A stretch of DNA of 64,000 nucleotides from Clarkia xantiana subsp. parviflora (GCA_036873135.1 JAPTYO010000007.1:4508763-4572762), one strand, 5' to 3'; shown: positions 33,731-46,697, counted from the first letter of the stretch. The notes: a model not told the origin generated them from the sequence alone. Program-made: numbers and translations.

Positions 33731-35592
33731 TTTAGATGGATAAAGAGTAAGATTAACGGTTGAGATCTATTCATAGACCATCAGTTTTTTTATGTGGACC
33801 ACAATTTATAATTATTCCAACCTTATTCTTAATTTATATTGCTTATTTATTTTTTAGAAATAGAAAATAATGCATATATTTATTTAAAAAGTTCATTAAA
33901 AAACTTAGAATAATTTTATGCAAAAAAAGGTATATTTTTCTAGAAAGAAAAACCTGATATTTAGTACTTTATTTTTATAAAGAATTTTGTTTCACACATA
34001 TATCTATATATATATCATATTTTTTTGTATACAATTTATTTTTCATTTTTTTCAAATAGGTTTATCTATTTTTCGTTATGTGTTAGAATATAAAACTTGA
34101 AAGTTAACATATAGTTTACAATATGTAATCTATGAGAAGTAATTAGTGGTCGAGAACTTATTTTAACTTTTTTTTTAAAAAGCATATGGAGCATAACTAG
34201 TAGAAAATATAAACAAGACGGTCTCCGTGCTAGCTTAAATATATATGATAGAACCATTTATCACTTTATTATTAATATGCGGTTGTAAATAAAATGTAAT
34301 TTTTTATTTATTTATTTATTTATTTATTTTTTGTAGTTGGATTATGCTATCTTTGATTGTGTTGATATATATTCGCAACCTGCATTTGATCACCCACTGT
34401 TGAAGAACCATAGAATTCAGGTATTATATATTTTATTTTAATAATAGTATTTGTGTTTTTAATTTCAAAATTGATATTACCAAGTAATAAAGTTTTATCT
34501 ATAAATGCAGATGAAACCGACCAATTGGTATGATATGTCTAATAAAGTCGATAATGGTCATTCAACACAGAAAATAACATCTACTACATTTGGTCAGCAT
34601 CTTAATTGTCCTAACGGGACGGTTCCGATTCGTAGAACTACTAAAGAAGATCTAATTAAAGAGAAATCTTTAAGAAGTGTTGAAGCGTACAATTTTACTA
34701 ATGCAAACTCAAATACGCACGTAAGCTCTTAATTTTTTATTTTTATACCAATATATTTAATGTATAAAATCAATACAAATTCTAATGTAATTATTAATTT
34801 TAATTAAGTTTGCGATATTGGATATCAAACAAGGCAAAAAGTACAAAATTACAGGGGCAAAAGGAAATATTGATATTCAAAATCCACAGTGCAACAAAGG
34901 TGAGGCTAGTGGAGCTATGATCTATTTATTAACTCAGAGTGTAAACATAGTCGACGATGCCATTAGTGCTGGATGGATGGTATGTGGTTCCATTCTCTTT
35001 CATTACTGCACTTTAAAGATTTAGCCAATTTTTTTATAGTATGTTAATAGAAAAACAAATTATACATAAATAAATAATTATTATAATATAAATATTATTT
35101 ACGTAGAATTTCGCTTAACGCGCGATATCGATTAATATATACATAATGATAAAATAAAATATCTAATATATATACTGTTTTATTTAACTTTTTACAGGTG
35201 AATAGTAGAATATATGGAGATGCTAATACTTATTTTCAGGCGGCATGGATTGTATGTATTTATCACTTTATTTCAATATGGTTAAATATATTATTTTAAA
35301 TTTAATATAATTATTTTATACTTTCTTTTTTATATTTACTTAAAACTAGCTATGTATTGTGTTTGATAGGGTAAAGGTCGTCGTGGGTGTATTAACTTAC
35401 ATTGTCCGGGTTTTGTTCAAGTATCTCAATCACATCCTCTTGGACTTCTCTTAACCAATATCTCTAAGTATGGAGGACCTTTATATAATCTTCCGATATG
35501 GGTTTATCAGGTATTTTCTTTAATGAGATAACCAATAAAACTTATCACTAGATCTAGTAAATTAAATTATTGAAAAAAAGCAATAAATTAAA

Positions 35593-35632
<40 letters not shown>

Positions 35633-36188
35633 GTATTAACTAGCTTTATATAAAATTAGAGCTATGAAATTGTACCCACACAATAATCTAATCATTCCTT
35701 GCATCCTCGGTTTGATCTATTGTTACCATATTTTTAATATATTTGATCACATTGTTACCATCCTTATATTATATATTTAATCATGTTTATAGGATAACGG
35801 GACAAAAAATTGGTGGCTTGTGTCTGGAAGTGAGAAGGTAGGGTATTGGCCGAGGGAGCTGTTTTCAACATTTGATAAAGGTGCACAACAATTAACTTAT
35901 GGTGGGTATGTAAAACAAATCCCAAATCAACCGATCACCCCTCCTATGGGTTCAGGATATGCCGAAGAATGTGATTACAACCACACCTCTTTTTTCTGCA
36001 AATTGGAATATCAAACTACAGACCAAGCATCTAAAGGTATGTATATACCTCCTAAGACGGGCGAAACCACAGAGTTAAGAGCAAGACATGGTTGTCCAAA
36101 TTATGTTGTTCGTTACAGTTGCAAGGATTCCCTGGAGCTTGGATATTACTTTTTGTATGGAGGTCCAAGAGGAAATTGTCCTTCTTGA
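32912..36188 (+). CDS. neprosin-domain (DUF4409/DUF239) protein, seven exons (gene A)
   Basis: Exons 32912-33064, 34337-34420, 34511-34720, 34809-34979, 35198-35251, 35370-35510, 35793-36188, all in phase 0 with GT..AG borders, giving 402 residues. Signal peptide at about 1-22, an N-terminal activation-peptide-like region (DCVDIYSQPAFDHPLLKNH, a family hallmark), then the neprosin domain with NPQCNKGEASGA, GRRGCINLHCPGFVQ, NWWLVSGSEKVGYWPRELF, PPMGSGYAEE and YYFLYGGPRGNCPS. Nepenthes neprosin is a secreted glutamic endopeptidase cutting after proline, with two catalytic glutamates in motifs like IEAGW and VEWGGEV. Here these read ISAGW and LTYGGYV, with no glutamate in either. A secreted, perhaps non-catalytic protein is inferred. 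It has an intact paralogue at 46698-49949. Confidence 0.9.
33660..33725. repeat. (AT)n microsatellite in intron 1 of gene A
   Basis: An uninterrupted TA run of about 66 bp. The matching place in gene B (near 47511) has only a few TA units, so the expansion came after the duplication. Confidence 0.95.
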
Positions 36189-38382
36189 TGATATATATAT
36201 ATAGTTGTTTTCAATAAACTGTGGTAATTAATTACTATTTTTACCCCAAAATTGTTATGGTTTATTGATCTCTCATATTGAGATGAATTATAATCCTTCA
36301 AATTAGGCAAGAAAACACCACGCTATTAAGCGCATCAAAACATGTAAATGCTCTTGAGCGAGTTTTCCAAAGGAAAAGCTTCACTTTTGGTAAATAAAAA
36401 CCCTTCCAAATACTTGTCCATACTTTGGAGGAAACTGTTGGAATTAAGGGATAATCACTACAGAAATAAAAACGAGGTACATGCTACATGCTATGTAACG
36501 AATTACGCAGCAGATATGGTGCACATACCTACAATGTTTTCCCTAGCCCAAGATAGTTACAGACGCTGCACTCAACCTCTTGATTTTTCTTGTTTATTTA
36601 TAGCCTCGGTATTGAAACTTAGCTATAGGGGTGAAACCGGACCGGCCAAATCAGTTTTTTGCTTTTTTTTGGTCAGAAATGGCCTGACCCTTTTTTGACT
36701 CTATTTTAAGATAGGATAAATGCCCAATTTAGGTCCGGTACTGACCTCAGGGGTTGTCTTACTGACAGTCAGGCACGCGGGCCTTGATATCGCCTATATT
36801 TAAATTTCCGGGCGAGTATCTATCTGCTGACAAGGTTAGTGCAGCATGTATGCATATATAATAAATATATGTAAGTAGTTGTAAATATGCACGATTATAG
36901 GCGTGGATATTAGCGTGCGCGCGTACGTGTCAGACATGCGTAAGTAAGTAGACACATGCAGTACAACAACATGTTGGAAATAATAAAATCATTAAATTAA
37001 TCTTGTGATGATAAAAATATGAACCAGGGATTTAATCAATGATGTAAAATGGTCATGCGCGCGTGTGAATGAGTGTGTGTATATGTAGACACATGTAAGC
37101 ACTAGAGTATGCACCTAAGGAGTTAGAAAAACTAGAGAGGAGGTAATAGTTACCCATAAGTATAAATACCACAAGGGTGTGAGAGGAGAGCATCTCCTTG
37201 TTTAGCCTCCATACTTAGTCATTTTAGAGCCATCTTTATTTTGGGGAGGAAGATACCTGGGGTCAAACCTTCTTGGCCCCATGTGTTTGATAAAATGCCC
37301 ACGTCATGTTAGTTTTGCAAATATGGGCCAAAATTTGGCTAAGTGTTAAATATATATAAACATGATGTAAGTAGAGTTACTCCCTTCGTATGTGGTTGTT
37401 GTTGGATGCACATTACTCCATGATATGCGTAGGCTTAGTGACATAGTCATGTTCGCGGAGATAGTCAAATTTCATAATTCCTTGTATAATGCATAAATAG
37501 GTATATACGCGCGTGTGGAAATCGCGCATGCGGGCTTCGCGCGTACGGACCTCGCGAGCACGGACTTCACACGCGCGGCCTTCGCGCGCGTAGACTTCAC
37601 GCGTACGGACTTCGCACGTACACATATGGTAACATGATGCCGCCTGTTGTAGTGTCAAGTACTTAGACTCTTTTCTGAGCATGTTCCAAACATGTTGATG
37701 AATGCACGTAATCCTTAACCCAAGGCGTATAGACATGTAGGCGCGTGTAGGGTCGTATAGGCGTATGTATGTGCCAATTCGAACCATTGGCGCACTAGCC
37801 CCTTAGTCGCGAGATGTTAGGCCTCCGACATGTTGTCGATGAACATCCTCTGATAGACATGTCTTGGGTCGCGCGGACGCGCATATTGCTGGGTCGCGCA
37901 GACGCGTGTGATGCCGTATAAGCTGTATATGTGTCGGGACGAGGCCCTTACTGACATAGAGTTTCCCCCGTACAGAGGATTGTTGCTATGTAGTAGATGT
38001 GAACTTATAAGTCTCTAGGTGTGGAGTTGCCCCCGCAGTGGGAATGTTCGCCACATAGTTGTCTCAGACGCGGGGTGTTGACCCTTGTGCCGATTGCTAC
38101 TTGGGTTTTCCAAAGTATGGTATTTTCCACGACTGTTACTTGGTTTTTCCCAAGTAGGGTGCATTTGGCGACTGCTACTTGATATTTCCATGGTAGGGCG
38201 TAGATTAGAGGTCGACGAGGTGACGTGCTTTGTAGCGTAGATCAGAGGTCGACGAAGCGACGTGCCTTCGACGTCGCGACGTGCCTTTCCATGTTGTTGC
38301 CGCTACCGGGTGTTTTCAAGAAAGAGTGCTTCCTGCAACCGCTACTTGCGAACACAATAATTGTTAAACGATGTGTGGACTT

Positions 38383-38571
38383 GATAGCCGCTCCAAGATG
38401 CGCGGACATGGTAGTCGCTTCGAGATGTGCAGACATGATAGCCGCTCCGAGATATGTCGACATGATAGCCGCTCTGAGATATGCCGACATGATAGCCGCT
38501 CTGAGATATGCTGACATAATAGCCGCTTCGAGATGCGTGGACATGATAGTCGCTTCGAGATGCGTGGACAT
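38383..38571. repeat. 27-bp tandem repeat, seven units
   Basis: Seven units of GATAGCCGCTCCGAGATATG plus TCGACAT with variants, exactly 27 bp each. The period is divisible by three, which opens spurious frames on both strands. Confidence 0.92.
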
Positions 38572-39131
38572 AATAGCCACTTAGTGTATCCGTTAGGCGC
38601 TTCGTACTTGAGGTGATAGATCCCACATTGATATGTCGACGCGCGTGCGCGCGACGTTACGTCTATGTTGCTATACTGTTACACCTCATGTTGATGTGTC
38701 GAAGCATGCGCGCGTTGCGCCATGTCTGCTGCTACTATACTTAGCTTCTGAGCGAGAGATGTTACTCTTTCTCTTAGAGTGTCATCGTGTACGCGCTTTG
38801 AGGGTGTGCGCGCTTCGAGGATGCACGCGTTTTGGAGGCGCGTATGCTTTGGAGGCACACCTACTTAAGAAGTGCACACATTTGGTAAGAGGTGTGCATG
38901 CTTGACACGACTCTCCCGAATCTTGTAAACTGGTGATCTTAGAATAACAATGGCATGCTACGACTTTTCGTAGCATTCCTCGCAGAGTTGCCGTATCATG
39001 GTCGACGTATGCATGGATTTTTGAACGTTTTCTTTCTTGTATTGTAGAAGCTCTGATCGTGATGGTGCAACGGAGTTTGGTGTTCCGATTCTGAAATTGG
39101 TTGGGTTAACCTTTCTTGTCTTGTTGGCTTT

Positions 39132-39904
39132 TGTCGCACGTCGGATCCGGCCAACGCTCTCGCAAAAGAGCGGGTTTTGAAAATGTGTTATTTGGATCGG
39201 CGAACGGTGGGTTCGGTCAAATATGGAAATATCACCCGAACTGGGGAAAATAGAAAGAGTCGCCACCGATTAATTAAAGGCTAATCGGAATCCTAAATTT
39301 GCCTAGGGTACATGGTACTAACAACCTAGGGCTTGAAATGGTCTGCGTCCAGAGATTTGGGTTCGGGGATTTGATTACGTATTAAAAGCTCGCAAGCTAA
39401 AAATCCGTCATTTCGGTACTTTGGCTTGTCTTGTGTTGTTTAATTTTTCACTAAAATATCCATTTTGAGGGTTGAACTGCAAGTATCAAAAAGTTCATGA
39501 CCGAGTTGCAATCATCAAGAAATTCATGGCCAATTTGCAATTATCAAAAAAGTTCATGGCTGAACTGAAAATAATTTTGGAAACATGTTAAAATGACCAT
39601 GAACTTCTCTATACTAATTTTTAACACTTAACAGAGTTCTGAGATATATAAGTAATATAAACACATATAAAACTTATAGAAAATGAAAAATATGCAATAT
39701 GTACATATATAAAACTTAAAGGTAATATAAATGACAAATAAGTGAAATGAACAGATATATGACTTAATAATGTATAAACATGTAAGTAAATAACAATAAG
39801 TAATATAATATATATAAAACTTATATATAATATAAATGACAAATAAGTAAAACAGATATATATATATATATATAAAACTTGTAGATAATAGAAATACGTA
39901 ATAA

Positions 39905-39955
<51 letters not shown>

Positions 39956-40568
39956 GCGAAATAAAATAACAGAAAATAAATAAAACGCTACATTGAAAGC
40001 GATGGGTCTTTAACCAACTTGCACTTTATTTATGCTTGGAATGTAAATACAACTTTTGATTAAGTAGTACTTACATTGGGTTATTTCCGGGTAAAATATC
40101 GTGACGCGTGGAACCGAACCACAAATTATCGAGTACCGAGCTAAACTACCTAACTTTAACTCACTATTTCTTATACTCGCTCTGTGTAACTCCTTACTTA
40201 GAAATCCTTACTCCCTTTAGTGTTTTTCCACTGAGACCCCCTCTTAAGCCTTCGACTTGGCTTCTTTATATAGGGAGATGTGTGGATTTTTTTATTTATT
40301 TTTCTTTCTCTGCCATTTTCATGAGTGGCATGGGTGAGTATGGATATGGGATTTGATGGGTGGATATAGATAAGGCTTGGGAGCATAGGGAGGTGTGGTG
40401 ACTGGTGAGTTTATCTCATTATTCATTTATTTTATTTTTTGCTTCTTTTTAATAATAGTAATATATTTTACTACATTTTTTTTTGTTTTTCTAATTGCTC
40501 GATTATTCCCGGCTCGGTTCCACACGTCACAGTATTTTTCGACCCTTGTCCAAAATCGGGTGTTTACA
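39132..40568 (-). mobile_element. probable nested solo LTR or LTR fragment
   Basis: On the minus strand it starts TGTAAACACCCGATTTTGG, a common plant LTR start, and could end at CGTGCGACA (39132). Near the low-coordinate end it has GAGTCGCCACCGATTAATTA, a block I associate with plant LTR elements. A long AT-repeat region (39840-39953) lies inside. No target duplication is found at these borders, so one border is probably wrong or the copy is rearranged. A similar end (AAAATCGAGTGTTTACA) occurs at about 31756-31772. Confidence 0.4.
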
Positions 40569-42203
40569 GATGAAAGAGTAAGTCCTCCGGCTCTACTCTT
40601 CGCATTACTTGTCTTTCTGAGTCTGAGTCAGACTCGAGGTCGACTTAGTGTCAATTCTTCCTTCTGGTTCAGGCGTGAGTCCCAAGTTGAGGGTGCCGGC
40701 GCCCCCTCAGGTATAACGAAGATGAATCCCGAGTTGTGACTTGTGACCACGTGTGTCATCACAGTCGAAAATACTCTTACTTGACTTGGAATAAAGCGGT
40801 CCGACTCCGAGATTCGTCCCTCGAGCAACTCCAAGCGATTTGGATGTATTGCTGGTGGCGAGTCGTCGAAGGCTCTTTCCCTCAAAAAAGGGAAAGATGT
40901 TGAGGCTTGGACTCGTCCGCCTGCCCTTTATGCCCCCGTGTCGAGGGACTGAATCTCGGCGGAGTAGCCGATTGGAGTTGGAACGTTTTTTATATTGTTG
41001 ATCCTCCGTTGAACATGTTGCATCTATCCTTCTTATTTTCATATTTGATGGTAGTATTGCAGGCGACATTTAGCCAAGGATTTGCGTTTGGGCACTCCCG
41101 AGGTGGGAGTGCATGTGCTACATAGGGTTGTTTCTCCTGGGATTCGCGCGCGTGCTGAGGGTGCGCGCGCGTGCTGGGGGTGCACGCGTGTGCCGGTTCG
41201 TTTTGCCCCTGTGAGTATCATTTTTTACTCTTGTCATGGGTTCTTTGTATAAGCCTCGATCCTTGTTGAATATGAAACTAGTTTTGAATTGGATGCTTAT
41301 GCCTCTGTTTAATGGGCTCAAGTTGTTACTCCGCAATGATGTCCAAACAGGTGCTGGCGTCTTGATGTATAATTTTTCGGAAGGTGTGTATACCCTTGTT
41401 TTTGTTCTTCGTTTGATCAGCTTTATGTATTTGCTGAGTCTGCCACCAGACGTGTGGCGCCATTTCGCACTCAAAGTGCGGTTGCACATCGTGCTAATAT
41501 TGTGTTCGATACTGACGATGATGTTTGTATTGCAATTTGCATGATGTTAGCCCTTGTATAAATAGGCTTGGTATTGTTGTATTGTTCGCGAAAATGGTCG
41601 AACCTTGAGACTCTTCATAGAGTATGTAAATAGACATGTATGCCCTGTAAGCATTGACAGATATATATGTATACGCGTTAGTACAATAATTATATATGTA
41701 CCGTTACCCCTCATAGTCGCGCAGTGCCATGTTGGACATGCGTGTAGATACCGTGTAGGCGCGTACATAAGGGCCGCGTGGGCGCGTACGTAAGGGCCGT
41801 ATAGGCTATGTAGTTGTTGAGTGGAGGATACCACTTGCATGTTGTATTAGGTTGATTGTGTTTGCTTTACCATGCTTTGTACATAGTTTTTGCTCCCCAT
41901 GTCTGGGTTGAGGTTACGTTGGGTGTTGTCCCTTGAACCTTATGTTTATATTTTGGTTGCCTTTCCTTTTGTCGTATAGACCTGCTATGGAAACATTGAG
42001 AATGCATGATAACTTATTAGTATTATTTCATGCCTTTGTTATCGTATTTGCCCGTATGTGTTGGACTTAGTATGATAAGATTGATAATCCATGCTTGAAT
42101 GTATGTAGCATCCACAGTTGTAGTACTAGGACGTACGTCGTTGTATGTCGCGCGCTCCTCTTGGTTATTACCAAGGAATGACATAATAGAAGAGTGTGCT
42201 AAA

Positions 42204-42872
42204 TGTTGGATTACTGGGACGTAATACTACGGAATGCTAAACGTGTACTAGCAAGAAATCTAATTTACGCAGCGGAATTAGTACACATACCTTTTAGCTT
42301 TCCTGCCCAAGAACGATGTGGAGGGAGTTATGATCCTCCGGTCGAAACCACGTGCAAGTTCTTCGTTAGAAGAAGTCCCACGCGATGTAGCTCCACAACA
42401 AGACCTCTGATCGATTCTTCAACGGAGATGAAACTTCGGACTTGATGATGATGGTGCCGAAAATATAAACTAGGGGAGAACAAGTTTTCTTAATGGAGAT
42501 CCTTGTTCTTATTTATGAGTGAGTTAACCCTTAGGAGTCACCCCTATATATAGTATTGGTGGAGTTGCCATTAGACTTAATTGACAATTACCTAATTAAC
42601 TTAGGTAATTCCCTTAATTAATGGGCTCCTATTACGGCGCCACGTCACCATATGCTAACAGCTCCTACTCGCCGGAATGGGAGGGTGCTCGTTAATCTAT
42701 ACGGTTACGCAATAGTATCAACATCTCATTCTTCAGTCTTCGTCTCCGAATAGTTCATACGAGGCTTGTGCGACCGGCGGATATAACGGGCATCGTGCTA
42801 CTCATCCGTTAGGAGTATTATAGCGCCCGCAGAACGTTGTTTCCCTTTCATGAACCAAACTTATTTAAAATA
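42204..42872 (-). mobile_element. inverted Copia fragment: LTR plus adjacent interior
   Basis: 42204-42660 is the reverse complement of the LTR at 31031-31593 with about 106 bp missing near its middle. 42661-42872 matches the Copia sequence just upstream of that LTR, including the polypurine tract region (about 30815-31030). It is therefore a truncated 3' end of the same family, without target duplications. Confidence 0.85.
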
Positions 42873-44200
42873 ACACTACGCCCGTTAAACGCGTGTTGTC
42901 ACTTTTTTCTCTGTCCTCTCTTCCTTAGTTCTGGTCGCTGAGCTAACAGCTTGGTAAAAGAGATAGACTCGGTTAATAAAGCATGTCCGAAGCATATATA
43001 TATGGTAAAACCTGTTGCTGAGTTGGCACCACATTTCTTGTTAAAGCACTAACTGAAATGAAATGGGTCAGACTGGCCTGAAAAATAAAAAATAAAATGG
43101 GTCAGCACAATTTTTTAGAGCTGGGCTGCTAATTATTAAAGCCCACAAAATACTACTAATTTTATAAATTCCAAAAAGTCGATATTGTACTGCTCTATAT
43201 ATATAAAAGATAAATTAAATTACTTACAATCTAAAGAAATATATTTCAATTGATTATATTAATTAATTATGACGCACATCAAAATCGATAATTCTAAGGC
43301 TTAAAATCAAATCAGAGCATCTAAGCCTAAATGTGTATTATTGTGTAAAATGACACAGTCGACGATTCTAAATTTTAATTGCACTAGAAAATCCAACGTT
43401 AACTAATGTTATATATGTTTAGTGTTTATTATATTTATTTTAATTTACTGAAATATTATATGTTATTGAATATCTTAATTAAATAATTTTAATTTACTAA
43501 AATATTATATGTTATTGAATATCTTAATCAAATAATTTTATAAGTGAATATTATATGTTATTAAATAATAACTCATTCTACTATACTCTGATTTATAAAT
43601 AGTTTTATAAGTGAATTAGAGATAAATTCATTTTAAATAATATATAATATCATATATTTTTAATTATATACACTATTAAATAATTTATCAACAATTAGAT
43701 GTAATTTTTTTAATATACTATTTTTTTATTAAAAAAAATCACGTATAGTGCAAATTTATAATATTATAACATAATTTTTCATTTATTTAAATATGGGCTC
43801 AACAGTAAACACGCATAGTAATAACTACATATTAGTTTCAACTGCAAATTTGTATTAATATAAAACTTTTTTTTTTTTGCCAAAATTAATAACAAACTTA
43901 ATGAAACTTATTAAGAACATATATATAATTTAATAGTTCATACCATTTGGCCAAAAAAAAAATAGTTCATACCATTATCATTTAACTAGTAGCGTGTTGC
44001 GCATTATTTTATAATTAAATAAAAAAAATTATGTTACGATGATTTTTTTTAATGCTTTTTACAACAGTTCTATTTAAAATAATATCCTAGTAACATCTAA
44101 ATTAGAAATATATTAGGTTTAATAAGTGGAAACATGTAACTGGAAATAAGTGGTCAAATTTCAAGATCAAAATTTACTAAGATCTACAATCCAATGTTTG
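42873..44200. other. AT-rich DNA, no gene seen
   Basis: Mostly AT-rich sequence with short repeats (ATTATATGTTATTGAATATC twice near 43450 and 43506). CTAG at 43986-43989 followed by GCGTGTTGCGCATT could be a minus-strand Helitron 3' end, but its hairpin is weak. No coding signal. Confidence 0.4.
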
Positions 44201-44362
44201 ATTTTGATAAAAGTCACGTTTTTCTTGAAGATCATGAACATCAAATTTTTCGGCACCAACAATTATAAAAATCGGTAATTTTTAATTTTCACTACCTAAA
44301 ATTCCGGCCAAGATTTATAATCAAGAACATCAATTTATCAAAATCATGAACTCCTAACACAG

Positions 44363-44375
44363 GCTCTGATACCAC
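44363..44375 (-). other. Copia primer-binding site (tRNA-iMet type)
   Basis: The minus strand reads GTGGTATCAGAGC directly after the LTR end at 44376. TGGTATCAGAGC is the classic plant Copia primer site complementary to the initiator methionine tRNA. It shows that the adjoining LTR is a 5' LTR. Confidence 0.9.
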
Positions 44376-44976
44376 TGTAGAATCACGGGGCTAAATACTA
44401 CGGAAGCTTAAATACGGTACATGCTAATAATCACCATTACACAGCGGAAGATGTGCACATACCTTAATCACTTCCTGTAGTCCCAAGATCTTGCTGAGGG
44501 AGTTCTCGATCCACCTGACGGAACCCGTAGAGGTTATTGTTAAGGAAGCCCTACGCGGTATAATCTCCACAGCAAAGCCTCTGATCGATTCTTGGCAGGG
44601 ACAGATCTCCGGAGTGTTTGCATAAAGCAAATTGGCACACCATTGGTGAATAGGTTAGGTTCGGCCGAATATAGTGTTTCTAGGGAGGATGAGTTTTCTC
44701 TCAAATTACCACAAAGGAAGAATTATGATCCAACATTATAAAACCCTTAACACTCCCTATTTATAGGAGGAACAAATTGGACAAAAGTCCACTTTACCCA
44801 CTCCTAATATTCAGTCGGCCTTGGTGTATAAGGAATGCCCAATTTTGGGTCTCTCATGTCAATTGGGATTTGGGTCTAGCCAAATTTCCCTAATGTGACA
44901 TTTACCCAATTGTCTCAAGTAACATATACGTATTAATGGGCTTCCATTTACGGCGCTCAATCACCATATGCTAACA
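44376..44976 (-). repeat. Copia 5' LTR (second, related family), 601 bp
   Basis: On the minus strand it starts TGTTAGCATATGGTGATTG and ends CCGTGATTCTACA, followed by the initiator-tRNA primer site. TATA box TCCTATAAATAGGGAG near 44748-44763. Its ends resemble the 31031 LTR but the middle is different. The leader continues below 44363 for perhaps 150-200 bp (GTTCATGATTTTGATAAATT) and then the element is lost. Confidence 0.85.
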
Positions 44977-45069
44977 AAATCGTGATAAAAAATCGTCGTT
45001 ATGATTATGGTATTGAAAAATACACCTGTAATGCTTATGGTTATAAACATATGGTATGTGAATAAATAA

Positions 45070-46404
45070 TAGCGTTAAAAGGTCTTTTGGTGTCATATAT
45101 TAGACCAATGTTTTCTTTTGGTGCCATATGCTTTATTTTGTATGCTTTATGTGATATATGTTTGCATTTGTAGACTTTTGGTGCCATATGTTTTATTTTG
45201 TAGGCTTTATGTGCTATATGTTTGCATTTTGTAGCTTTTTGGTGCATCCTAGCAGTTAAGTTTGATTGTTAAATACTTTTATTTTGTTCAATTTAGTCCT
45301 CCAATATATATTCCTATCTTTTTATTTTTACAATTTAGTCCCCAAAGATTACAAATCGGACCTAGGTCGAAATTGACCAAACCAGGGTCCGACTCAGCCG
45401 TGGGTCGAACCCTGGCTAGGATTAGGGGTGAGCTCGGGACGGGACGGGCAGGCTTTCGCCTGAGCCCAAACCCGAGCCCGAAAATTTCGGGACTCCTATT
45501 TTTGGCCCGAGCCCGAGCCCGAACCTAGAGGAAATGTCCCGCCCGAGCCGGGACATCAGGATTCGGGCTCGGGCTAGCCCGAATTTGAACCAAAAAATTG
45601 AAAAAAAAAATAAAAAAATTCATATTATGAGGTCCATCCATTTCAAATACATTCAAGTTCAACACATCAATACAAAATTCAATAAGTTCAAACATCATCC
45701 ATAGTCTAATTCTAGGATTTTTTTATTTTAACTATTGTAAAGTTACTTAAACTATAATTAGTAGACTTAGGTTAAACTTAAATATATATAATATATACAT
45801 ATACTCAGGCGGGCTCGGGACTTTCGGGCTTTTTAAGAAAAAGCCCGAGCCCGAGCCCGACTTGGGAAGAAAAATCCCGCCCGACCGGGCTCGGGCTACA
45901 TCTCGGGACGGGATTTTCGGGACGGGCTCGGGTCGGGATATTCGGGCTTTCGGGATTTTCGGGCTTCTTGCTCAGCCCTAGCTAGGATATCCAGACCTAG
46001 GCGACCCAGGGTCCGATTGACCACAATCAGACCCTAAGGTCAAGTTGACCCAGCCAGGGTTCGACCCATGGCCGGGTCTGACCTGGCTAGGGACGCCCAG
46101 GTCTGGGTACCCTAGCCAGGGTCTGACCACTATGGGTCGGACCCTATCTTGGTCAATTTCGACCTAGGTCCAATTTATAATCTTTGGGGAGTAAATTGTA
46201 GAAATTAAAAGTTATGAATATAAATTCGAGGACTAAATTGAACAAAATAAAAGTATTTAACGTTCAAACTTTACTATTGACTAACAATGCACCAAAAGTC
46301 TACAAAATGCAAATATATGGCACCAAAAGTCTACACAATAAAACATATGACACAAAAAACCAACATTGGCCAAACATATGGCACCAAAAAACCCTTTAAC
46401 CCTA
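45070..46404 (+). mobile_element. non-autonomous DNA element with long terminal inverted repeats
   Basis: The left end TAGCGTTAAAAGGTCTTTTG and the inverted right end TAGGGTTAAAGGG..TTTTGG match over a long region (about 150-200 bp) with blocks such as GGTGCCATATG and TTTGCATTTTGTAG. The interior is rich in GGTCGGACC / GACCCAGG-type motifs and has no gene. A hAT-type element is nested at 45423-45980. I see no exact target duplication (AATAAATAA left, AATAATATA right), so the superfamily (perhaps Mutator-like) is unproven. Fragments recur at 20945-21145 and 31783-32616. Confidence 0.7.
45423..45980 (-). mobile_element. 558-bp non-autonomous hAT-type element, copy 2
   Basis: Reverse-complement copy of 29806-30358, with the same ends (TAGGGGTGAGC and GCTCAGCCCTA). 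Perfect 8-bp duplication GCTAGGAT at 45415-45422 and 45981-45988. The corresponding place in the duplicated segment (31849-31856) has one GCTAGGAT and no element, which proves the insertion and dates it after the segmental duplication, unless it was lost cleanly from the other copy. Confidence 0.95.
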
Positions 46405-46697
46405 AATAATATAATATAGTTATGTATAGTATTATTAGTAATCAAACAACCTATGACAACATAACCGTATCCAGTCCAATTAATATTATTTATAAGGTAA
46501 CTTAAGGCTAGTTTTGACTAATGATAATAATTTAATAAGATGTGATACTAGTCAATAAAATTTAATTTGTATATGACAAAATTTACGGTTTCTTTTTCTT
46601 CTTGCCATAATTTACAAGTAAGATTAATTATATGAATGTATATATATATACATACAATTTCTAAATCATATACATATCATTCCTGGAACACATATCT

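Larger units (their letters stand above)
31783..36434 (+). repeat. segmental duplication, copy A (with neprosin-like gene A)
   Basis: Collinear with about 45150-49984 plus 51827-52050. Shared in order: the long-TIR element, about 300 bp upstream of the gene, all seven exons and six introns, and about 200 bp downstream ending in TACTTGTCCATA..TTGGAGGAAAC. Differences are mobile-element insertions in either copy and AT-repeat length. Confidence 0.9.
36697..42203 (-). mobile_element. degenerate non-coding LTR-element interior related to the TR-GAG element
   Basis: 36697-36850 (TTTTGACTCTATTTTAAGAT, then GGATAAATGCCCAATTTAGG and a GTTAGTGCAGCATG stretch) aligns with the sequence just inside the LTR of the TR-GAG element (5303-5470), in the same orientation. 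The following 5 kb has similar texture: CGCGCGT-rich minisatellites (about 37505-37621), a 27-bp array (38383-38571), CACATGTATGC-type blocks and no gene. Neither LTR is recognisable, and another LTR-like sequence and a Copia fragment interrupt or border it. The assignment of the whole span is partly inference. Confidence 0.5.

Noticed and set aside
37500..37640. Possible CRISPR-like or regulatory array of CGCGCGT repeats
   Set aside because: Units are irregular and contiguous without unique spacers; it is a plant minisatellite in a retroelement interior.
38225..38626. Open frames of about 94-119 codons on both strands
   Set aside because: Produced by the 27-bp tandem array (9-residue period). 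No start context or family support.
39132..40568. Complete solo LTR with target duplication
   Set aside because: The five bases on the two sides (GCTTT and GATGA) do not match, so it is reported only as a probable LTR fragment.
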